DNA from: Trebonia sp963811335 | GTDB lineage: Bacteria > Actinomycetota > Actinomycetes > Streptosporangiales > Streptosporangiaceae | Length of the DNA stretch: 64,000 bases | Assembly: GCA_963811335.1 (NCBI GenBank) | Contig: CAWERB010000022.1 | Coordinates: 310,001 to 374,000 of the forward strand | Direction: 5' to 3' | In this document: piece after piece, positions 59,020 through 64,000 of the stretch | Position numbering within the stretch: the stretch's first letter is position 1 | Layout of the letters: the number at the start of each line of letters is the position of its first letter | Program-made: the position numbers and the translations under genes | Notes under the pieces: generated by a model | What the model saw: the letters and a program-made list of their open reading frames with translations, nothing else | What the model was told of the DNA's origin: nothing | Databases searched by the model: none

Positions 59020-59856
59020 CTACGACCGGGCGGCTGCCTCCTCCAGGGCGCGGCGCACCAGGACACGGGCCAGGTGCTCGCGGTAGGCCTTGCTCGCGTG
59101 GATGTCCGAGCCGGCGTTGGTGCCGTCGGCCGCGTGGGCGGCCGCGTCGGCCGGCGAGGCGCCGGACGCGAGCGCCGACTCCACCGCGGCGGCCCGCAGC
59201 GGAGTCGAGCCCATGTTGACCAGCGCGACGCCAGTGCCAGGACCGCCAGTGCCCTGGACGGCCACGCCGACGATCGCGAAGTCGATCGCCCGCTTGTTGA
59301 ACTTCTGGAACGACCAGGCGGCCGGGTTGGCCGGCTTGGGCACCTGGATCTCGGTGAGCAGCTCACCGGGCTCGAGCGCGGTCTCGAAGATGCTCTTGAA
59401 GAACTCCGCCGCCGGCACCGACCGCTCGCCGGAAGCGCCGCGGACCACGAAGGTCGCGTCGAGCGCCAGCAGCGTGGCCGGCAGGTCGGCGGCCGCGTCC
59501 GCGTGCGCGACCGAGCCGCCGATGGTGCCGCGGTGACGGATCTGCGGGTCGCCCACGGCCTGCGCCGTGTGCGCGAGCAGCGGGACATCCGACCGCAGCA
59601 CCGCCGAGGTGGCGACGTCATGGTGCCTGGTCATCGCGCCGATGGCCACGTACGTGCCCTCGTCGCGGACGTAGGACAGGTCGGTGACCCGGCCCAGGTC
59701 GATGAGCACGGTCGGCGAGGCGAACCGCAGCTTCATCAGCGGCAGCAGCGACTGGCCGCCGGCCAGGAACTTGGCGTCCTCGCCGTGCTCGGCCGCCAGC
59801 CCGAGGGCCTCGTCCACGGACGTGGCCCTGACGTAGGTAAACGCGGGAGGAATCAC
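59020..59856 (-). CDS. Molybdenum hydroxylase FAD-binding (medium) subunit, CoxM-like
   Basis: FAD subunit of a xanthine dehydrogenase/CO dehydrogenase-family enzyme, 278 aa. FAD motifs are AGGQSLLPLMKLRF and the second, IGGSVAHADAAADLPATLLALDA (TIGG type). It passes electrons from the iron-sulfur subunit to FAD. The GTG at 59856 overlaps the stop of the small-subunit gene (GTGA). Being last in the large-small-medium order differs from the M-S-L order of classic cox operons. Confidence 0.9.
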   Translation of the reverse strand: MIPPAFTYVRATSVDEALGLAAEHGEDAKFLAGGQSLLPLMKLRFASPTVLIDLGRVTDLSYVRDEGTYVAIGAMTRHHDVATSAVLRSDVPLLAHTAQAVGDPQIRHRGTIGGSVAHADAAADLPATLLALDATFVVRGASGERSVPAAEFFKSIFETALEPGELLTEIQVPKPANPAAWSFQKFNKRAIDFAIVGVAVQGTGGPGTGVALVNMGSTPLRAAAVESALASGASPADAAAHAADGTNAGSDIHASKAYREHLARVLVRRALEEAAARS

Positions 59857-60320
59857 TGGACGCCCTCCGAGGCCGCCGCCAGGGCGGCCTTCACGATGTT
59901 GTGGTAGCCGGTGCACCGGCAGATGTTGCCCTCGAGGCCCGCGCGGACCTCGGCCTCGGTCGGCGACGGGTTCTCCTTGAGCATGGAGACGATCGCCATG
60001 ACCATGCCGGGGGTGCAGTAACCGCACTGCAGCCCGTGCTCGTTGTGGAACGCCCGCTGCACCGGGTGCATCTCGCCGGACGCGGACGCCAGGCCCTCCA
60101 GCGTGGTCACCTCGCGGCCCTCCGCCTGGGCGGCCAGCACGGTGCACGACTTGACCGACTCGCCGTCGAGCAGCACCGTGCAGGCACCGCAGGACGTGGT
60201 GTCGCAGCCGATGTTGGTGGCGGTGAGGTTGACGTTGTCGCGCAGGTAGTGCACGAGCAGCGTCCGGTCCTCGACGTCCGCGGTGACGTCCTTGCCGTTG
60301 ACGGTCAGTGAGACCTTCAC
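59853..60320 (-). CDS. Molybdenum hydroxylase iron-sulfur (small) subunit, CoxS-like
   Basis: Two [2Fe-2S] clusters. The N-terminal plant-type ferredoxin cluster is in GCDTTSCGACTVLLDGESVKSC, and the C-terminal cluster in LQCGYCTPGMVMAI...EGNICRCTGYHNIV. It has 155 aa. GTG 60320 overlaps the large-subunit stop (GTGA), and its own stop overlaps the medium-subunit start, so the three subunits are translationally coupled. Confidence 0.93.
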   Translation of the reverse strand: MKVSLTVNGKDVTADVEDRTLLVHYLRDNVNLTATNIGCDTTSCGACTVLLDGESVKSCTVLAAQAEGREVTTLEGLASASGEMHPVQRAFHNEHGLQCGYCTPGMVMAIVSMLKENPSPTEAEVRAGLEGNICRCTGYHNIVKAALAAASEGVQ

Positions 60321-62626
60321 TTCGAGCTCGCCTTCTGGATAGCGGTCCAAACACGTTCCGGGGTCATCGGCATGTCGATGTGCCGGACGCCGAGGTGCGA
60401 GACGGCGTCGATGACCGCGTTGTGCACGGCCGGGGTGGCCCCGATCGTGCCCGCCTCGCCGATGCCCTTGACACCGAGCGGGTTCAGCGGCGTCGACGTC
60501 TCGCTGGTGACCAGCTCGAAGCTGGGCAGCTCGGCGGCGGTGATCGCGCCGTAGTCCATCAGCGTGGCGGTCAGCGGGTTGCCGTCGGCGTCGTAGAGCA
60601 CTTCCTCGACGAGCGCCTGCGCGGCGCCCTGCGCGATGCCGCCGTGCCGCTGGCCCTCCAGCAGGAGCGGGTTGAGCACCGGGCCCGCGTCGTCGGCGGT
60701 GACGTGCCGCAGCAGGGTGACCTTGCCGGTCTCGGTGTCGACCTCGACGAGCGACAGCTGCGAGCCGAACGGGAACGTCGGCGCGTCGGCGGTGAACCGC
60801 ACGTTAGCGACGATCAGCCCCTGGTCGGCGGCCGCGGCCACCTGCGCCCAGGACAGCGACTTGTCCGGGTCGCCCTTGATGCGCCACACGCCGCTGGCGG
60901 CGTCGAGCTCGACGTCGGCCTCGGCGGCCTCGAAGAGCTCGGCCGCCTTCTTGCCCGCCTCGTCCTTGACCTCGAGCGCCGCCTTCTGCACGGCCGAGCC
61001 GCCGAGCTGCAGCGAGCGGGACGCGTAGGTGCCGACGCCGTCCGGGATCAGGTCGGTGTCGCCGTGGATGACCTCGATCTTGTCCATCGGGATGCCGAGC
61101 TCTTCCGTGACGAGCATCGCGTAGGCGGTGTGGTGGCCCTGGCCGTGCGAGGACGAGCCGGTGTACACGGTGGCGGTACCGTCGTCGTGCACCTCGACCT
61201 TGGCGGTCTCGCCCGCCCCGGCGTCGGCGGCGGTGATCTCCACGTAGGAGGCGAGGCCGATGCCGAGCTGCTTGGTGTCGCCCGCCTCGCGGCGGCGCGC
61301 CTGCTCCGCCCGCAGCTCGTCGTAGCCGGCGGCGGCGAGCACCTTGTCGAGCGCGGCCTCGTAGTCGCCGCAGTCGTACGGCGCGCCCATCTTGGTGACG
61401 AACGGGAACTGCCCGGGCTGGATGAAGTTGCGCTTGCGCACCACGACCGGGTCGACGCCCGCCTCGGCCGCGAACCAGTCCACCACCCGCTCGACGGTGG
61501 CCGCGGCCTCGGGCCGCCCGGCGCCGCGGTAGGCACTGATCGGCGTGGCGTTGGTGACCACCGCCTTGTAGTTGGCCTCGACCTTCGGGATGTCGTAGAC
61601 GCCCGGCGCCATCAGGTTGGTGAGCATGGGCAGGAAGCCGCCCATCCGCGAGTAGGCGCCCGAGTCCTGCACGACGTCGAGCCGGTAGGCCTTGATGTGG
61701 CCCTCGCGGTCGCCGCCCATCTTGACGTGGTGGACCTGGGCGCGGCCCTGGGTCATGGCGAGCAGGTTCTCGCTGCGGGTCTCCGCCCAGCGGACCGGCC
61801 GGCCGGTGTGCTTGGCCGCCCAGGCGATGACGATCTGCTCGCGGTCCACGCCGATCTTGGCGCCGAAGCCGCCGCCGACGTCGGGCGCGACCACCCGGAT
61901 CGCGTCCGGCGGCAGCCCGATGGCGGTGAGGATCAGCCGGGAGAGCTGGGCGTTCTGGGTGGACGTCCAGACGGTGAGCTTCCCGTCCTTCCAGACGGCG
62001 GCCGTGGCCCGGCCCTCCATCGGCAGGCAGGCGACCCGCTGGTTGACCACGTCGCCCTCGACGATGACCTCGCAGCCGTCGAAGATGGAGTCGTCGCCGA
62101 TCGGCCGCGCGCCCGTGACGCACACGTTGGTGCCCGCGTCGGGGTACAGCAGCGAGTCGCCGGCCAGCGCGGCGTCGATGGTGGTCACCGCGGGCAGCGG
62201 CTCGTAGTCGACGCTCACCAGCTCCGCGACGTCCTCGCCCGCGTACGTGCTGTCGGTGAGGACGAGCGCGACCGGCTCGCCGACGTAGCGGACCCGGTCG
62301 ATGGCCAGGAGCGGCTCCTGCCACACCCCGCCAAGCGGGGCGGGGCCCTCCGCCGGCGGCGCGTCGTCCGGCGCCGGCTCCGGCGGCGGCGGCATCGGCA
62401 GGTCGGTCATGTCCGCCACGGTCAGCACCGCGACCACCCCTGGCGCCGCAAGCGCCTCGGTGGTGTCAATGCCAGTGATCAGGGCGTGCGCGACGGTCGA
62501 CCGGACGAACGTGGCCCGTACCGCGCCTTCAAGGTCAGGTTCGCGCAAGTCGTCGACGTAGACGCCGCCCGAGGTGAGAAGCCGCGGATCCTCCGTACGG
62601 ATCACCCGCGTGCCCAGAATGCTCAT
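60317..62626 (-). CDS. Molybdenum hydroxylase catalytic (large) subunit, form II CoxL-like
   Basis: Binds the molybdenum-cytosine-dinucleotide cofactor, 769 aa. VGEPVALVLTDS, PDVGGGFGAKIG, the active-site loop AYRGAGRPEAA, GQGHHTAYAMLV and GVKGIGEAGTIGATPAVHNAV are visible. The AYRGAGR loop marks form II; true CO dehydrogenases (form I) have AYxCSFR. Thus it probably oxidises another aldehyde, purine or aromatic compound, and CO oxidation is not supported. No maturation genes (coxD/E/F/G) are seen here. It is divergent from a permease with 394 bp between. Confidence 0.92.
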   Translation of the reverse strand: MSILGTRVIRTEDPRLLTSGGVYVDDLREPDLEGAVRATFVRSTVAHALITGIDTTEALAAPGVVAVLTVADMTDLPMPPPPEPAPDDAPPAEGPAPLGGVWQEPLLAIDRVRYVGEPVALVLTDSTYAGEDVAELVSVDYEPLPAVTTIDAALAGDSLLYPDAGTNVCVTGARPIGDDSIFDGCEVIVEGDVVNQRVACLPMEGRATAAVWKDGKLTVWTSTQNAQLSRLILTAIGLPPDAIRVVAPDVGGGFGAKIGVDREQIVIAWAAKHTGRPVRWAETRSENLLAMTQGRAQVHHVKMGGDREGHIKAYRLDVVQDSGAYSRMGGFLPMLTNLMAPGVYDIPKVEANYKAVVTNATPISAYRGAGRPEAAATVERVVDWFAAEAGVDPVVVRKRNFIQPGQFPFVTKMGAPYDCGDYEAALDKVLAAAGYDELRAEQARRREAGDTKQLGIGLASYVEITAADAGAGETAKVEVHDDGTATVYTGSSSHGQGHHTAYAMLVTEELGIPMDKIEVIHGDTDLIPDGVGTYASRSLQLGGSAVQKAALEVKDEAGKKAAELFEAAEADVELDAASGVWRIKGDPDKSLSWAQVAAAADQGLIVANVRFTADAPTFPFGSQLSLVEVDTETGKVTLLRHVTADDAGPVLNPLLLEGQRHGGIAQGAAQALVEEVLYDADGNPLTATLMDYGAITAAELPSFELVTSETSTPLNPLGVKGIGEAGTIGATPAVHNAVIDAVSHLGVRHIDMPMTPERVWTAIQKASSK

Positions 62627-62713
62627 TTATCCTCCGCTGATACGGCCTTTCCCGCGAACCTACACCCTGCGGGGAAGGCGCTACTAGCCTCGGTTACGCA
62701 ACGACACGCACCG

Positions 62714-62767
62714 CCCGTTGTGGCCATACCACGAGGTAGCAGGCCCGAAAGTTGTAGTCACAACGGG
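62714..62767. promoter_or_regulatory. Operator-like dyads between the hydroxylase operon and the permease gene
   Basis: A perfect 9-bp inverted repeat, CCCGTTGTG (62714-62722) and CACAACGGG (62759-62767), is separated by 36 nt. The right arm also belongs to a tight dyad GTTGT-AGTC-ACAAC (62751-62764). They lie about 90-140 nt upstream of the large-subunit start. The rest of the 62627-63020 region shows no gene. Confidence 0.45.
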
Positions 62768-63020
62768 ACTTCTAGATGGCGTTTCGCTGCCCGTACATAA
62801 ACACCAAGGGTCAATATCCAGAACGGAGGCGGGCGACACTCTCCCGGGCAATTTCCGCCCCCGGCGAACAAGGCCGCCGCGCCCAGCTGCTACCGCGGCG
62901 TGACGAGGGTCTCGCCATGGCGCGAGGCCGGCCGGGTAGCGGTAGCACCACCGCGCGGGCTGCCGCGGCCGCGCCGCGGCCCGGTTTTGCGTCCCCCCGG
63001 AGAGCTTGGAGAATGACCTG

Positions 63021-64000
63021 GTGCACTCGTCCGCGGCAGCCGAGGCGGTCTCGGCCGCGGCCCTCATCGTGGTGCTCGCCTGGGCGGTGCGGCGGCCTCG
63101 CGGGTGGCCAGAGGCCGCGGCGGCGGTGCCCGCCGCGCTGCTCGCGGTGCTGATCCGCGCGGAGTCCGTGTCCGCCGCGCTCGCCGAGGCACGACGGCTC
63201 GCGCCGGTGGTCGGTTTCCTCGCCTGCGTTCTGGTGCTGGCGAAACTGTGCGACGACGACGGGCTGTTCCGTTACCTCGGGGCGTGGCTGAGCGACTCGA
63301 CTGCGCGCGTGAAGGTGAAGGTGAAGGCCGGGGGCGGGGACAGGGGGCGGCGGCAGGCAGGCCCGCGGCTGCTCATCCGGGTGTTCGTCGTGGCGGCGGC
63401 GACGACCGCCGTGCTGTCGCTTGACGCCACCGTGGTGCTGCTCACCCCCGTGGTGCTCATCGCCGCGGCGAAGCTGCGGCTGCGGGCGCGCCCGCACGCG
63501 TACGCCTGCGCGCACCTGGCGAACTCCGCGTCCTTGCTGCTGCCGGTCTCCAACCTGACCAACCTGCTCGCGTTCTCGGTGAGCGGGCTGTCCTTCGGCG
63601 GGTTCGCCGCGCTCATGGCGCTGCCCTGGCTGGCGGCGATCGGCGTCGAGTACGTGGTGATCAGCCGGTTCTTCGCGGCGGACCTGGGCCGGGCGGCCGC
63701 ACCTGCGGGCATTTCCGTGGTGCCCGCGCCCGTCGGTCCGGGGAGCGGTCACGGCGGCACGGCGGTGGAACACGCTCACGTTCTGGATGACGGGGACGGC
63801 GGCGGCGCGCGGGGCGGGGCCGCGCGGACGGCGGATGCGCCGCGGACGCCGGTGTTCTCACTGGTCGTGCTCGGTCTGACGCTCGGCGGGTTCGCGGTGG
63901 CGTCGGCGGCGGGAGCGAACCCGGCGTGGGCGGCGCTCGGCGGTGCGCTTGTCCTCGCCGTACGGGCGCTCGCGCGCGGCGAGACGACCGCCGCGGCCAT
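63021..64000 (+). CDS. ArsB/NhaD/SLC13-like permease, 3' partial
   Basis: A long open frame from GTG 63021 (GGAG 9 nt upstream) that runs off the right edge. It encodes a multi-helix membrane protein: HSSAAAEAVSAAALIVVLAWAVRR, VGFLACVLVLAKLCDDDGLFRYLGAWL, then LLIRVFVVAAATTAVLSLDATVVLLTPVVLIAAAKL, and NSASLLLPVSNLTNLLAF. The LSLDATVVLLTPVVL and SNLTNLL segments match the ion-transporter superfamily of arsenite and dicarboxylate permeases. A His/Gly/Asp-rich loop (about residues 235-275) separates the two halves. The substrate is unknown, and the stop is outside the window. Confidence 0.8.
   Translation, partial: MHSSAAAEAVSAAALIVVLAWAVRRPRGWPEAAAAVPAALLAVLIRAESVSAALAEARRLAPVVGFLACVLVLAKLCDDDGLFRYLGAWLSDSTARVKVKVKAGGGDRGRRQAGPRLLIRVFVVAAATTAVLSLDATVVLLTPVVLIAAAKLRLRARPHAYACAHLANSASLLLPVSNLTNLLAFSVSGLSFGGFAALMALPWLAAIGVEYVVISRFFAADLGRAAAPAGISVVPAPVGPGSGHGGTAVEHAHVLDDGDGGGARGGAARTADAPRTPVFSLVVLGLTLGGFAVASAAGANPAWAALGGALVLAVRALARGETTAAA

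Noticed and set aside
60317..62626. Aerobic CO dehydrogenase
   Set aside because: The active-site loop is AYRGAGR (form II), not the AYxCSFR of true CO dehydrogenases, and no cox accessory genes are present.

Overview
This window is a very GC-rich (roughly 70% by eye) chromosomal segment of an actinobacterium. The main evidence is a complete Pup-proteasome gene set (arc/mpa, dop, pup, prcB, prcA, pafA) with the PafB/PafC regulators, TatA/TatC and HelY. Other actinobacterial families support this: DUF3090, DUF3099, DUF3145, DUF3866 and the SCO1664 family. Gene neighbourhoods match the Mycobacterium tuberculosis Rv2092c-Rv2135c region and its Streptomyces counterpart, although mshC is not seen. 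The genus cannot be fixed from the sequence alone. No rRNA, tRNA, CRISPR array or complete insertion sequence was recognised.

Layout. 0-6.5 kb: a frameshifted ankyrin-repeat gene converges on the operon arc-dop-pup-prcB-prcA (minus strand). 6.6-10.3 kb: tRNA m1A58 methyltransferase and a site-2 (M50) protease with CBS domains, divergent from a RecB-like nuclease. 10.5-13.3 kb: a PadR regulator with a self-overlapping operator and a two-gene DrrAB-type exporter. 13.3-19.7 kb: a five-gene oligopeptide ABC importer with a promoter and operator-like dyad. 19.7-20.6 kb: a gene-poor gap with an aminotransferase relic and an AT-rich island. 20.6-31.4 kb: a membrane protein, a HAD hydrolase, metH, PAC2, the histidine phosphatase-DUF3090-SCO1664 operon, an FHA protein, fabI and fabG. 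31.9-35.3 kb: a TldD/PmbA pair and DUF3099. 35.3-38.5 kb: a three-hairpin non-coding RNA candidate and a second PadR/ABC-2 exporter module. 38.8-50.7 kb: a cysteine dioxygenase-like protein, helY, tatC, tatA, a methyltransferase, pafC, pafB, DUF3866, a double FKBP lipoprotein and pafA. 50.7-53.8 kb: a UDP-sugar dehydrogenase, glycosyltransferase and epimerase operon. 54-57.1 kb: a GabD-type dehydrogenase, an SDR and DUF3145. 57.2-64 kb: lnt, a three-subunit molybdenum hydroxylase (form II CoxL-like) and a divergent ArsB/SLC13-like permease that runs off the right edge.

How the parts work together. Dop and PafA remove and attach Pup. ARC unfolds pupylated proteins and feeds the PrcBA core, and PafBC controls the DNA-damage response in relatives. 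The two halves of this pathway lie about 42 kb apart. TatA/TatC and the FKBP lipoprotein sit in the same conserved block and concern secretion and folding. The two PadR genes each sit beside an ABC-2 exporter and look like local repressors.

Two sequence-level themes cut across the genes. First, there is a small family of G6/C6 palindromic repeats, two of which lie inside translated reading frames (trmI and the sugar epimerase). Second, there are many single-base frameshifts, dense in tatC, pafC and the FKBP gene. Because they hit housekeeping genes whose protein sequence is otherwise conserved, they look more like sequence or assembly errors than decay.
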